Positions 16,761 through 24,672 of a stretch of DNA of 64,000 bases are shown piece by piece. How positions within the stretch are numbered: position 1 is the first letter of the stretch; each line of letters starts with the position of its first letter. The notes beneath the pieces are model-generated. The model had not been told where the DNA came from. It ran no database searches and worked only from the letters and a program-made list of their open reading frames with translations. The DNA is taken from assembly GCF_026340305.1 (NCBI RefSeq), contig NZ_JAPEPI010000001.1, forward strand, positions 434,001 through 498,000. Direction: 5' to 3'. Both the position numbers and the translations under genes were made by a program. This DNA comes from Streptomyces sp. NBC_01381 (GTDB lineage: Bacteria > Actinomycetota > Actinomycetes > Streptomycetales > Streptomycetaceae).

Positions 16761-17627
16761 TCACTTGGGCTCGCCCGTAGGGATGTGTTTGGTGAACTCC
16801 TCGTGGCCTGGCCAGGTCAGGGTCAACTCGCCGTTCTCCAGGCGCGCTTGGGCCAGGACCGGGGTCAGGTCCCGCTCCGGGGCGGCGGCCAGGGCGTCCG
16901 CAGCGGACGCGTACGGGCTCAGCTGGCGCAGGGTCGCGATGGTCGGCGGCATCATCAGGAGCTCGCCGTTGTCGTACCCCTCCGTGGCCTTGCCCGGAGC
17001 GATCCACACCGTACGGTCCGCCTCCGTAGAGGCGTTGCGCGTGCGCTGCCCCTCCGGAAGCACCGCCACGAAGAAGAACGTGTCGTACCGCTTCGGCTCG
17101 AACTCCGGAGTGATCCACCGCGCCCAGGCGGCAAGCAGATCACTACGGAGGACAAGCCCCCGGCGGTCCAGGAACTCCGCGAAGGACACCTCGCGGGCCA
17201 CCAGCGCCTCGCGGTCCGCCTCCCAGTCCTCACCCGTCGTGTCGCCGACGACCGTCGAGGGGCTCGGCCCGGCCAGCAGCACGCCCGCCTCCTCGTACGT
17301 CTCGCGGACGGCGGCGCACACGATCGCCTGGGCGCCCGGCTCGTCCACGCCGAGCCGCGCCGCCCACGACGCGAGGGAGGGGCCCGCCCACCTCACCAGG
17401 TGGTCGTCGTCGCGCGGGTCCACGCCGCCGCCCGGATACGCGTACGCGCCTCCGGCGAAAGCCATGGAGGCGCGTCTGCGCAACATGTGTACGGCGGGGC
17501 CCGCCGCGGAGTCCCTCAGGAGCATGACCGTGGCGGCCCGGCGCGGAGTCGCCGGCGTCAGTTCGCCGCTGCTCAGCGCCCGGATGCGATCGGGCCACTC
17601 CGGGGGATACCACTGCCCATTAGCCAT
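16761..17627 (-). CDS. NUDIX hydrolase, NUDT19-like
   Basis: A 288-residue protein with a split, long-insert NUDIX motif: YPGGGVDPRDDD, then after an insertion AAVRETYEEAGVLL. The insert and length resemble the NUDT19/CoA diphosphatase-like group, but the substrate is unproven. Start ATG 17627 lacks a Shine-Dalgarno and sits 6 nt after TAGCCT, implying a leaderless mRNA for the NUDIX-MBL pair. Confidence 0.8.
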   Translation of the reverse strand: MANGQWYPPEWPDRIRALSSGELTPATPRRAATVMLLRDSAAGPAVHMLRRRASMAFAGGAYAYPGGGVDPRDDDHLVRWAGPSLASWAARLGVDEPGAQAIVCAAVRETYEEAGVLLAGPSPSTVVGDTTGEDWEADREALVAREVSFAEFLDRRGLVLRSDLLAAWARWITPEFEPKRYDTFFFVAVLPEGQRTRNASTEADRTVWIAPGKATEGYDNGELLMMPPTIATLRQLSPYASAADALAAAPERDLTPVLAQARLENGELTLTWPGHEEFTKHIPTGEPK

Positions 17628-17633
17628 GGGCGG

Positions 17634-17639
17634 AGGCTA
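17634..17639 (-). promoter_or_regulatory. -10 hexamer TAGCCT, leaderless NUDIX start
   Basis: TAGCCT on the minus strand ends 6 nt before ATG 17627. Expected transcription start is at or next to the start codon. Confidence 0.45.
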
Positions 17640-17713
17640 TCCCCTGGCGGGCTGATGTTCGAGAGGCAACTATCGGGTGCTCCAGGAGAGCAAAAACCAC
17701 CCCCGCGCAGCCC

Positions 17714-18184
17714 TCACGCCTCGGTCAGTTCCGCCTGGATCTCGACCTCGACCGGCGCGTCCAGCGGCAGGACCGCCACGCCCACGGCGCTGCGGGCGTG
17801 CACGCCCTTGTCGCCGAGGACCTCGCCGAGCAGCTCGCTCGAGCCGTTGATCACTCCGGGCTGGCCCGTGAAATCGGGGGCCGAGGCGACGAAGCCGACG
17901 ACCTTCACGACGCGCGCGACCCGGTCCAGGTCGCCGATGAGGGACTTCACCGCGGCGAGCGCGTTCAGGGCGCAGGTACGGGCCAGTTCCTTGGCCTCCT
18001 CCGGGGTCACCTCGGCGCCGACCTTGCCGGTCACCGGAAGCTTGCCCTCCACCATCGGGAGCTGCCCCGAGGTGTACACGTACACACCGGACTGGACGGC
18101 CGGCTGGTAGGTCGCCAGCGGCGGAACCACCTCCGGCAGGGTCAGTCCGAGCTCGGCAAGGCGAGCATCCACGACGCCGCTCAT
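17714..18184 (-). CDS. RidA/YjgF family protein
   Basis: A 156-residue protein of the RidA fold (enamine/imine deaminase clearing reactive 2-aminoacrylate). It has the YTSGQLPMVEGKLPVTGKV segment, and CALNALAAVKSLIGDLDRV matches the long actinobacterial RidA subgroup. The canonical C-terminal catalytic Arg is not evident in the shortened end (EVEIQAELTEA), so activity is uncertain. Its start overlaps the stop of the small upstream gene as ATGA. Confidence 0.85.
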   Translation of the reverse strand: MSGVVDARLAELGLTLPEVVPPLATYQPAVQSGVYVYTSGQLPMVEGKLPVTGKVGAEVTPEEAKELARTCALNALAAVKSLIGDLDRVARVVKVVGFVASAPDFTGQPGVINGSSELLGEVLGDKGVHARSAVGVAVLPLDAPVEVEIQAELTEA

Positions 18185-18342
18185 GCCTGCTTCTCCCGCT
18201 TCAGGTAGGCCACGAGCTGCTCAGGGTTGTTCGGCCCGGGCACGACCTGGACGAGCTCCCAGCCGTCCTCGCCCCAGGTGTCCAGAATCTGCTTCGTGGC
18301 ATGGACGAGCAGCGGCACGGTTGCGTATTCCCACTTGGTCAT
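18181..18342 (-). CDS. DUF4177-like small protein, 53 residues
   Basis: A 53-residue protein beginning MTKWEYATVPLL with a central GEDGWELVQVVPG segment, characteristic of short DUF4177-like proteins that precede ridA in streptomycetes. Function is unknown. ATG 18342 lies 7 nt after a TACAGT hexamer, with no ribosome-binding site, so it is probably leaderless and leads a coupled DUF4177-ridA operon. Divergent from the ArsA pair, only 82 bp away. Confidence 0.8.
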   Translation of the reverse strand: MTKWEYATVPLLVHATKQILDTWGEDGWELVQVVPGPNNPEQLVAYLKREKQA

Positions 18343-18349
18343 ACGGCCG

Positions 18350-18355
18350 ACTGTA
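18350..18355 (-). promoter_or_regulatory. -10 hexamer TACAGT for DUF4177-ridA
   Basis: TACAGT ends 7 nt before ATG 18342 on the minus strand. It lies back to back with the ArsA promoter in an 82-bp divergent gap. Confidence 0.5.
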
Positions 18356-18411
18356 GCCGCTGTGAGGCGCTGCTCACGGTGGCCTCCTGCGTAGCCCGGA
18401 CGGCGACTGGT

Positions 18412-18417
18412 TAGGCT
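18412..18417 (+). promoter_or_regulatory. -10 hexamer TAGGCT for ArsA operon
   Basis: TAGGCT ends 7 nt before GTG 18425; no Shine-Dalgarno is present. The same TTAGGCT sequence precedes the PBP gene at 21744. Confidence 0.5.
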
Positions 18418-18424
18418 CACAAGT

Positions 18425-19405
18425 GTGAGCAGGCTCCAGGTCGTCAGCGGCAAGGGTGGTACCGGCAAGACCACGGTGGCCGCCGCCCTAGCGCTCGCCC
18501 TCGCGACGAAGGGCAAGCGCACCCTTCTCGTGGAGGTCGAGGGCAGACAGGGCATCGCGCAGCTCTTCGAGACCGAAGCGTTGCCCTACGAGGAGCGGAA
18601 GATCGCCGTCGCTCCGGGGGGCGGGGAGGTGTACGCCCTCGCCATCGACCCCGAGCTCGCGCTCCTCGACTACCTCCAGATGTTCTACAAGCTGGGGGGC
18701 GCAGGACGCGCGCTCAAGAAGCTCGGCGCCATCGACTTCGCCACCACCGTCGCGCCGGGCCTGCGGGACGTCCTGCTGACGGGCAAGGCCTGCGAGGCCG
18801 TACGCCGCAAGGAGAAGAGCGGGCGTTTCACGTACGACTACGTGGTGATGGACGCCCCGCCGACCGGGCGCATCACGCGCTTCCTGAACGTGAACGACGA
18901 GGTGGCGGGGCTCGCCAAGATCGGGCCGATACACAACCAGGCACAGGCCGTGATGCGGGTCCTCAAGTCCCCTGAGACGGCGGTGCACTTGGTGACGCTG
19001 CTCGAGGAAATGCCGGTCCAGGAGACCGCCGACGGGATCGCCGAGCTGCAGGCGGCGAAGCTGGCCGTGGGGCGGGTCATCGTGAACATGGTGCGGCCCG
19101 CCCTGCTCGACGAGGCCTCGCTCGAGCTGGGCCTTGAGCAGACCCCGCGGGCGGCCATCGCCAAGTCCCTGTCGGCCGCGGGCCTCGGCGGCGCGCGGCG
19201 CGGCGGCAACGCGGAGCGGCTGGTCGACCCGCTCCTTGAGCAGGCCGCCGAGTACGCCGAGCGGTACGCCCTTGAGCGCGACCAGCGGGCCGTGCTCGGC
19301 GATCTCGGCCTGCCCTCGCACGAACTCCCGCTGCTCGCAGGGGGGATGGACCTGGCGGGGCTCTACGACCTCGCGACGGAACTGCGGAAGCAAGGGATCG
19401 CATGA
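18425..19405 (+). CDS. ArsA/Get3-like ATPase, first of a pair
   Basis: A 326-residue anion-transporting-ATPase-family protein with P-loop GKGGTGKTT (residues 9-17) and the DAPPTGRITRFLN switch. It and the next gene correspond to the SCO3577-SCO3578 pair and to mycobacterial Rv3679-Rv3680, known to form a complex conferring resistance to oxidative and nitrosative stress. No arsenite-binding Cys triad is visible, so arsenic transport is unlikely. GTG 18425 looks leaderless; the 3' end overlaps the second ATPase as ATGA. Confidence 0.87.
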   Translation: MSRLQVVSGKGGTGKTTVAAALALALATKGKRTLLVEVEGRQGIAQLFETEALPYEERKIAVAPGGGEVYALAIDPELALLDYLQMFYKLGGAGRALKKLGAIDFATTVAPGLRDVLLTGKACEAVRRKEKSGRFTYDYVVMDAPPTGRITRFLNVNDEVAGLAKIGPIHNQAQAVMRVLKSPETAVHLVTLLEEMPVQETADGIAELQAAKLAVGRVIVNMVRPALLDEASLELGLEQTPRAAIAKSLSAAGLGGARRGGNAERLVDPLLEQAAEYAERYALERDQRAVLGDLGLPSHELPLLAGGMDLAGLYDLATELRKQGIA

Positions 19406-20832
19406 CGACGTCCGACCCGGCACGCACCCCTGACCCGGCGCGCACCGACCCGGTACGCCCCCTCGACCCGGCCCGCAGCCTCGACGTGGACAGGCTGCTC
19501 GACGACCCGAAGACCCGCATCGTCGTGTGCTGCGGCTCCGGAGGCGTCGGCAAGACGACCACGGCGGCCGCGCTCGGCCTGCGTGCCGCGGAACGGGGCC
19601 GCAAGGTCGTCGTCCTCACCATCGACCCGGCGCGCAGGCTCGCGCAGTCCATGGGGATCGACTCGCTCGACAATGTGCCGCGGCGGGTCAAGTCCATCGA
19701 GAGCTCCTCCGGCGCGGGCGAGTTGCACGCGATGATGCTCGACATGAAGCGCACCTTCGACGAGATCGTCGAGGCGCACGCGGACAAGGAGCGGGCGAGC
19801 GCGATCCTCAACAACCCCTTCTACCAGTCGCTTTCGGCGGGCTTCGCGGGCACGCAGGAGTACATGGCGATGGAGAAGCTGGGGCAGCTGCGCTCCCGCG
19901 ACGAGTGGGATCTGATCGTCGTCGACACCCCGCCCTCGCGCTCGGCCCTCGACTTCCTTGACGCTCCGAAGCGCCTCGGTTCGTTCCTGGACGGGAAGCT
20001 GATCCGGCTGCTCATGGCTCCCGCGAAGGTGGGCGGCCGGGCCGGGATGAAGTTCCTGAACGTGGGCATGTCGATGATGACGGGGGCCCTGGGCAAGCTG
20101 CTCGGCGGTCAACTGCTGCGTGACGTGCAGACGTTCGTGGCCGCGATGGACACCATGTTCGGCGGTTTCCGCACCCGCGCGGACGCCACGTACCGGCTGC
20201 TGCAGGCGCCCGGCACGGCGTTCCTCGTGGTGGCGTCGCCGGAGCGGGACGCTCTGCGGGAGGCGGCGTACTTCGTGGAGCGGCTGGCCGCCGACGACAT
20301 GCCGCTCGCCGGTCTCGTGCTGAACCGGGTGCACAGCAGCGGCGCCGCCCGGCTTACGGCCGAGCGGGCACTTGCTGCCGCGGAAAATCTTGATGAGAGC
20401 CGCATTGTGGATCAGGGGGACGGGAAGGTTGGAGGGCGTACCTCCTACGAGGCTCTCGCCGACTCCCCCGAGACTCCCGAGACCTCCGAGACTCCCAAGA
20501 CATCCGAAAGCCCTGAGAATCCCGCACCTTCTGAACTTCATGAGCGGTCGCTGCTTGATGAGCCGTCGGCCGAGCCGCTGCCGGCCCCGCGGTCGGCCAC
20601 AGAGCCGTCCGTCGAGCAGCTGACCGCCGGTCTGCTGCGGCTGCACGCCGAACGTATGCAGTTGCTCGCGCGCGAACAGCGCACACGCGACCGTTTCACC
20701 GCGCTCCACCCCGAGGTGGCCGTGGCCGAAGTGACCGCTCTGCCGGGCGATGTGCATGACCTGGCAGGCCTTCGGGCCATCGGGGACCGGCTCGCGGCCG
20801 GTGCTGATGGTGATCCGGCCGGAGCTGCCTGA
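19402..20832 (+). CDS. ArsA/Get3-like ATPase, second of a pair
   Basis: A 476-residue partner with P-loop GSGGVGKTTT (residues 45-54), DTPPSRSALDFLDAP, and a methionine-rich GMSMMTGALGKLLGG stretch. Two low-complexity insertions are notable. The first 30 residues repeat DPAR four times. Around residues 352-385 there is a Pro/Glu/Thr/Ser run encoded by 9-15 bp repeats (20467-20520), likely a flexible linker. Translation is coupled to the first ATPase by ATGA. It converges on wblA with short direct repeats in the gap. Confidence 0.87.
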   Translation: MTTSDPARTPDPARTDPVRPLDPARSLDVDRLLDDPKTRIVVCCGSGGVGKTTTAAALGLRAAERGRKVVVLTIDPARRLAQSMGIDSLDNVPRRVKSIESSSGAGELHAMMLDMKRTFDEIVEAHADKERASAILNNPFYQSLSAGFAGTQEYMAMEKLGQLRSRDEWDLIVVDTPPSRSALDFLDAPKRLGSFLDGKLIRLLMAPAKVGGRAGMKFLNVGMSMMTGALGKLLGGQLLRDVQTFVAAMDTMFGGFRTRADATYRLLQAPGTAFLVVASPERDALREAAYFVERLAADDMPLAGLVLNRVHSSGAARLTAERALAAAENLDESRIVDQGDGKVGGRTSYEALADSPETPETSETPKTSESPENPAPSELHERSLLDEPSAEPLPAPRSATEPSVEQLTAGLLRLHAERMQLLAREQRTRDRFTALHPEVAVAEVTALPGDVHDLAGLRAIGDRLAAGADGDPAGAA

Positions 20833-20835
20833 GCA

Positions 20836-20901
20836 GCGGGTCTATCCCACTGCCGCGGTGGTTCGTCCCACCCGCCGCGGCGGTCTATCCCACCGCCGCG
20901 T
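20836..20901. repeat. Pair of 20-bp direct repeats at the ArsA/wblA convergence
   Basis: A GGTCTATCCCAC-GCCGCG unit occurs at about 20838 and again at about 20881, separated by a GC-rich stretch able to fold (CCGCGGTGG against CCACCCGCCGCGG). The second copy runs into the wblA stop. It may act as a terminator for both genes. Confidence 0.5.
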
Positions 20902-21229
20902 AGCTCTCGTACGTCTCGTCGTCCTCCAAGTCCACGGGCAGCAGGCCCGCGCCACGCTCGTACTCGGAGCGCGCCGTCTCAAGCAGCCGGCGCCATGAGG
21001 TGACGGTGGGACGCCTGCGCAGCAGTGCGCGGCGTTCCCGCTCCGTCATGCCACCCCACACGCCGAACTCGACGCGGTTGTCCAGCGCGTCGGCCAGGCA
21101 CTCGGTCCGCACCGGGCAGCCGGTGCACACCGCCTTGGCCCTGTTCTGCGCTGCTCCTTGAACGAACAGTTCATCTGGATCGGTAGTGCGGCAGGCCGCC
21201 TGCGCACTCCAGTCGGTTACCCAGCCCAT
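20885..21229 (-). CDS. wblA: WhiB-like iron-sulfur regulator WblA
   Basis: A 114-residue WhiB-like protein with four cluster ligands C13, C35, C38 and C44 (C-x21-C-x2-C-x5-C) and the GVWGG turn at 56-60, followed by the basic RRALLRRRPTV segment. S. coelicolor WblA (SCO3579) represses antibiotic production and is needed for aerial-growth development; its mycobacterial counterpart WhiB4 adjoins the same ATPase pair. MGWVTDW at 21229 is preferred to in-frame ATGs at 21280 and 21286 by comparison with the 112-residue homologue. Confidence 0.93.
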   Translation of the reverse strand: MGWVTDWSAQAACRTTDPDELFVQGAAQNRAKAVCTGCPVRTECLADALDNRVEFGVWGGMTERERRALLRRRPTVTSWRRLLETARSEYERGAGLLPVDLEDDETYESYAAVG

Positions 21230-21743
21230 ACCGGCGCCGTCCTCTCCCGAATCGAGGCTCCCCCACGGCGGCAGCGGCATATTCACCGCCGCCAGTTGAG
21301 GACGTTACGGAAGGTGGCGACAGCGCAACACCCCCTTCGGGCCCAATCTTGAATGGCCCGAACGGACTATGCGTAAGCGGCAGATCACCCGACGGAGTGA
21401 GCTGGCGACATGCGTGAGGAACCCGGCATAAGCGGGCATTTCAGTTGAGTCACAACGGGCACCGGATGGCGCATGAGGCGAATTCGGACACTCCCTCAAG
21501 CTCTCCAGGAGCCGGAGGTGCCCCCTCGTCAGATTCGGGGATGACGGCAGGGTTGTTGCTGAACCGCACTGCTGTGACAGTTGAGAGCAGCTTAGGCCAA
21601 GGCATTGAGGCCTGTCCGGCGAATCAGAACGTGGGCACGACAGCGGGCGACCGCTGCTCTCCGATGTCACGATCCGGCACTCGAACATCCCGAGGAACAC
21701 CCGCTCCCTCGGAACGTCCTTGACTACGGATTAGGCTGCCCTC
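21230..21743. other. 514-bp divergent regulatory spacer, wblA/PBP
   Basis: This long gap separates the wblA and PBP starts. It has no convincing ORF and is modestly AT-richer than the genes around it. The right end holds the PBP promoter. Room remains for a long wblA leader or a small RNA, but no definite hairpin or box was identified. Confidence 0.45.
21732..21737 (+). promoter_or_regulatory. -10 hexamer TAGGCT for PBP gene
   Basis: TAGGCT ends 6 nt before ATG 21744, with no Shine-Dalgarno. The TTGACT at 21720-21725 is too close to be its -35. Confidence 0.5.
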
Positions 21744-24002
21744 ATGGGAAAGAAGCGCTCCGGCGGTGGTCTGTCACCAACTCAGCAGGCCGCGAAGTTC
21801 CTAGGTGTCAGCGTCCTCGCGGGAGCGGTGCTGGCCGGGATCGCCCTGCCCGCGGCCGGTGCGCTCGGCCTCGCGGCCAAGGGTTCGGTCGAGGGGTTCG
21901 ACGAGATCCCCGCCAACTTGAAGCAGCCGCCGCTGAGTCAGCGCACCACGATCCTCGACGCCAAGGGCGGAGCGATCGCGACGGTCTACTCACGTGACCG
22001 CACCGTGGTGCCGCTCAAGGAGATCTCGCCGTACATGCAGAAGGCGATCGTCGCGATCGAGGACGCCCGCTTCTACGAACACGGCGCGGTCGACGCGAAG
22101 GGCATCCTGCGCGCGCTGAACCAGAACGCGCAGAGCGGCGGCGTCTCCCAGGGCGCGTCCACGCTCACCCAGCAGTACGTGAAGAACGTCTTCGTGGAGG
22201 AGGCCGGTGACGACCCGACGAAGGTCGCCGAGGCCACCCAGCAGACGCTCGGGCGCAAGATCCGCGAGTTGAAGTACGCGATCCAGGTCGAGGACAAGCT
22301 CGGCAAGAAGCGCATCCTCAGCAACTACCTGAACATCACCTACTTCGGGCAGCAGGCGTACGGCGTCGAGGCCGCGTCCCAGCGGTACTTCTCCAAGCCG
22401 GCCAAGGACCTGAAGATCCAGGAAGCCGCGCTGCTCGCCGGCATCGTGCAGTCCCCCAGCCGGTACGACCCGGTCAACGACACGCAGGAAGCCACCAAGC
22501 GCCGCAACGTCGTCATCCAGCGGATGGCGGAGACGCACGACATCACGCAGGCGGAGGCCGAGGCGGCGAAGAAGAAGCCGCTCGGCCTGAAGGTGAGCAA
22601 GCCGAAGAACGGCTGCATCACGGCGGTCAGCGGCGCCGGGTTCTTCTGTGACTACGTACGCGAGGTCTTCCTCTCCGATCCGGTCTTCGGCAAGACGAAG
22701 GAGGACCGGGCCAAGGTCTGGAACCAGGGCGGGCTGCAGATCAAGACGACGCTCGACCCGCAGGCGCAGCAGTCGGTGCAGGCCTCGATAAAGGATCACG
22801 TCAATCAGACGGACGACGTGGCGACGGCGGCCACCATCGTCGAGCCGGGCACCGGCAAGATCCTGGGCATGGGCCAGTCGCGCCCCTACGGCATCAACCT
22901 CAAGGCCAACGAGACCTCGATGAATCTGTCCGTGGACCAGGACATGCGGGGCGGCGCGGGCTACCAGCCGGGTTCGACTTTCAAACCCATCGTCGCGGCG
23001 GCCGCCCTGGAGGGTGGCATGCCTCCTACGAAGAGCTACGGCTCGCCGTACGAGATGCCTTATCCGGAGCGTGTCGCGGCCTGCGACGGCAAGGAGTGGG
23101 TGAACTCCGGCGGCGCGAAGCTCACCAATGAGAACGAGTCCGAGGTCGGCCCCTACGCCATGAAGGAAGCGACCGCGAAGTCGGTCAACACCTACTACGT
23201 GGAGATGATCGGCGACATCGGGATCTGCCCGGTGACGAAGATGGCCAAGAAGATGGGCGTCGAGCGGGCCGACGGCAAGAAGATGGACCAGGCGCCGTCG
23301 ATCGCACTCGGCACCCAGGAGATGTCACCACTGACGATGGCGAGCGCGTACGCGACGTTCGCCGCGCGCGGCGAGTACTGCACGCCCATCGCCATCGAGT
23401 CGATCTCCGCTCCGGGCGGCAAGTCGCTGCCGGTGCCGAAGTCGTCGTGCTCGCGCGCCATGTCGACGAAGACGGCCGACACGATCAACACCCTCCTGAA
23501 GGGCGTCGTCGAGGACGGAACCGGCCAGCAGGCCGGCCTCGGCTCCCGCCCCAGCGCGGGCAAGACCGGTACGACCGACTTCCGTTACGCCGCCTGGTTC
23601 GTCGGCTACACGCCGAACATGTCGGGCGCGGTCTGGGTCGGCGACCCGCAGCACAAGCGGCAGATGGTCGACATCACCATCGGCGGTGTCCCGTACGGCA
23701 AGGTCTTCGGTGGCGAGGTGCCTGGCCCGATCTGGCGCGACGCGATGAGCGGCGCCCTCGCGGGCAAGCCCGCACCGGGCTTCAACACCGTCCACATCCC
23801 GGACGGCGACAGAGACAAGGACAAGGACAAGCCCCACGACGACAACAAGCCGGGCGGCGGCGGTGGCAACGACGGCGGCGGCAACGGTGACGGCGGTGGC
23901 GGCGATCCCTGGCCGGACATCTCCCTCCCGCCGGACGTCATCGGCGGCGGTGGGAACGGCGGGAACGGCAATGGGGGCGGGATCGGCGGCTGGGGCCGGT
24001 AG
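21744..24002 (+). CDS. Bifunctional class A penicillin-binding protein (PonA2-like)
   Basis: A 752-residue membrane-anchored peptidoglycan synthase. A short cytoplasmic start and one transmembrane helix (about 20-45) precede the glycosyltransferase domain (E106 in EDARFYEHG; GASTLTQQYVKN). The transpeptidase has S411-T-F-K414, S480-V-N482 and K607-TGT. The last 60 residues are Asp/Lys then Gly/Asn-rich and probably disordered in the wall. Pairing with ArsA ATPases and a WhiB protein is conserved from mycobacteria (ponA2-whiB4). The start looks leaderless. Confidence 0.92.
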   Translation: MGKKRSGGGLSPTQQAAKFLGVSVLAGAVLAGIALPAAGALGLAAKGSVEGFDEIPANLKQPPLSQRTTILDAKGGAIATVYSRDRTVVPLKEISPYMQKAIVAIEDARFYEHGAVDAKGILRALNQNAQSGGVSQGASTLTQQYVKNVFVEEAGDDPTKVAEATQQTLGRKIRELKYAIQVEDKLGKKRILSNYLNITYFGQQAYGVEAASQRYFSKPAKDLKIQEAALLAGIVQSPSRYDPVNDTQEATKRRNVVIQRMAETHDITQAEAEAAKKKPLGLKVSKPKNGCITAVSGAGFFCDYVREVFLSDPVFGKTKEDRAKVWNQGGLQIKTTLDPQAQQSVQASIKDHVNQTDDVATAATIVEPGTGKILGMGQSRPYGINLKANETSMNLSVDQDMRGGAGYQPGSTFKPIVAAAALEGGMPPTKSYGSPYEMPYPERVAACDGKEWVNSGGAKLTNENESEVGPYAMKEATAKSVNTYYVEMIGDIGICPVTKMAKKMGVERADGKKMDQAPSIALGTQEMSPLTMASAYATFAARGEYCTPIAIESISAPGGKSLPVPKSSCSRAMSTKTADTINTLLKGVVEDGTGQQAGLGSRPSAGKTGTTDFRYAAWFVGYTPNMSGAVWVGDPQHKRQMVDITIGGVPYGKVFGGEVPGPIWRDAMSGALAGKPAPGFNTVHIPDGDRDKDKDKPHDDNKPGGGGGNDGGGNGDGGGGDPWPDISLPPDVIGGGGNGGNGNGGGIGGWGR

Positions 24003-24015
24003 GTCTTCCCTTTAG

Positions 24016-24088
24016 TGCGTGAATGAGGGCGCCTTAGTACGTGGATGAGGGCGCCCCCTGACTTCAGGGGGCGCCCTCATCCACGTAC
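24016..24088. terminator. Very long perfect hairpin with a duplicated left arm
   Basis: Bases 24037-24088 form two perfect 25-base arms around a 2-base centre, between the convergent PBP and YqeY genes. Just before, 24015-24036 is a near copy of the left arm (TGCGTGAATGAGGGCGCC against TACGTGGATGAGGGCGCC), so the right arm has two possible partners. It acts plausibly as a bidirectional terminator. Confidence 0.8.
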
Positions 24089-24132
24089 GCGCGTGGCTGT
24101 TCGCTCAGCAGTCTCCACCGAACCGTCTGTGC

Positions 24133-24597
24133 TCAGCCCGCGAGCAGTTTCTTGACCGCGGCGGCGACACGGCCGCCCTCGGCCAGGCCCGCGACCTTCG
24201 GGTTCACGATCTTCATGACCTGGCCCATGGCGCGCGGCCCCTCGGCGCCGGCGGCCTTCGCCTCCTCGACGGCCTGGGAGACGATCGCGTCGAGCTCGTC
24301 GTCCGAGAGCTGCTTGGGCAGGTACTCGGCGAGGATCTCACCCTCCGCCTTCTCCTTCGCGGCCTGCTCGGCGCGGCCGCCGTCGGCGAAGGCCTCGGCG
24401 GCCTCACGGCGCTTCTTCGCCTCCCGGGCGATCACCTTCTGCACCTCGTCGTCGGAGAGCTCGCGGGCCGTCTTGCCCGAGACCTCCTCCTTCGTGATCG
24501 CCGTCAGGGTCAGCCGGAGCGTCGAGGAGCGCAGCTCGTCACGCCCCCTGATCGCGGCGGTGAGGTCTTCCTGGAGCTTCGACTTGAGCTTGGTCAT
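24133..24597 (-). CDS. GatB/YqeY-domain protein
   Basis: A 154-residue alpha-helical protein starting MTKLKSKLQEDL and ending GRVAAAVKKLLAG, with GEILAEYLPKQLSDDEL in the middle, matching stand-alone YqeY proteins related to the GatB tail domain that touches tRNA. Its cellular role is not known; it is not a complete amidotransferase. ATG 24597 lies 6 nt after GACAAT with no ribosome-binding site, so it is probably leaderless. Divergent from the metallophosphoesterase. Confidence 0.88.
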   Translation of the reverse strand: MTKLKSKLQEDLTAAIRGRDELRSSTLRLTLTAITKEEVSGKTARELSDDEVQKVIAREAKKRREAAEAFADGGRAEQAAKEKAEGEILAEYLPKQLSDDELDAIVSQAVEEAKAAGAEGPRAMGQVMKIVNPKVAGLAEGGRVAAAVKKLLAG

Positions 24598-24603
24598 GCG
24601 GTG

Positions 24604-24609
24604 ATTGTC
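24604..24609 (-). promoter_or_regulatory. -10 hexamer GACAAT for YqeY
   Basis: GACAAT ends 6 nt before ATG 24597 on the minus strand. Confidence 0.4.
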
Positions 24610-24638
24610 GCAGGTGTGTACGGCCCGACGCCCGCTGA

Positions 24639-24666
24639 TTTACCGGGGCTTCGGGTCTGACACGAT
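24639..24666 (+). promoter_or_regulatory. Promoter TTTACC-N16-CACGAT for metallophosphoesterase
   Basis: A -35-like TTTACC (24639-24644) and -10-like CACGAT (24661-24666) are 16 bp apart, and the ATG follows 6 nt later, indicating a leaderless start. Confidence 0.4.
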
Positions 24667-24672
24667 GGAAGT

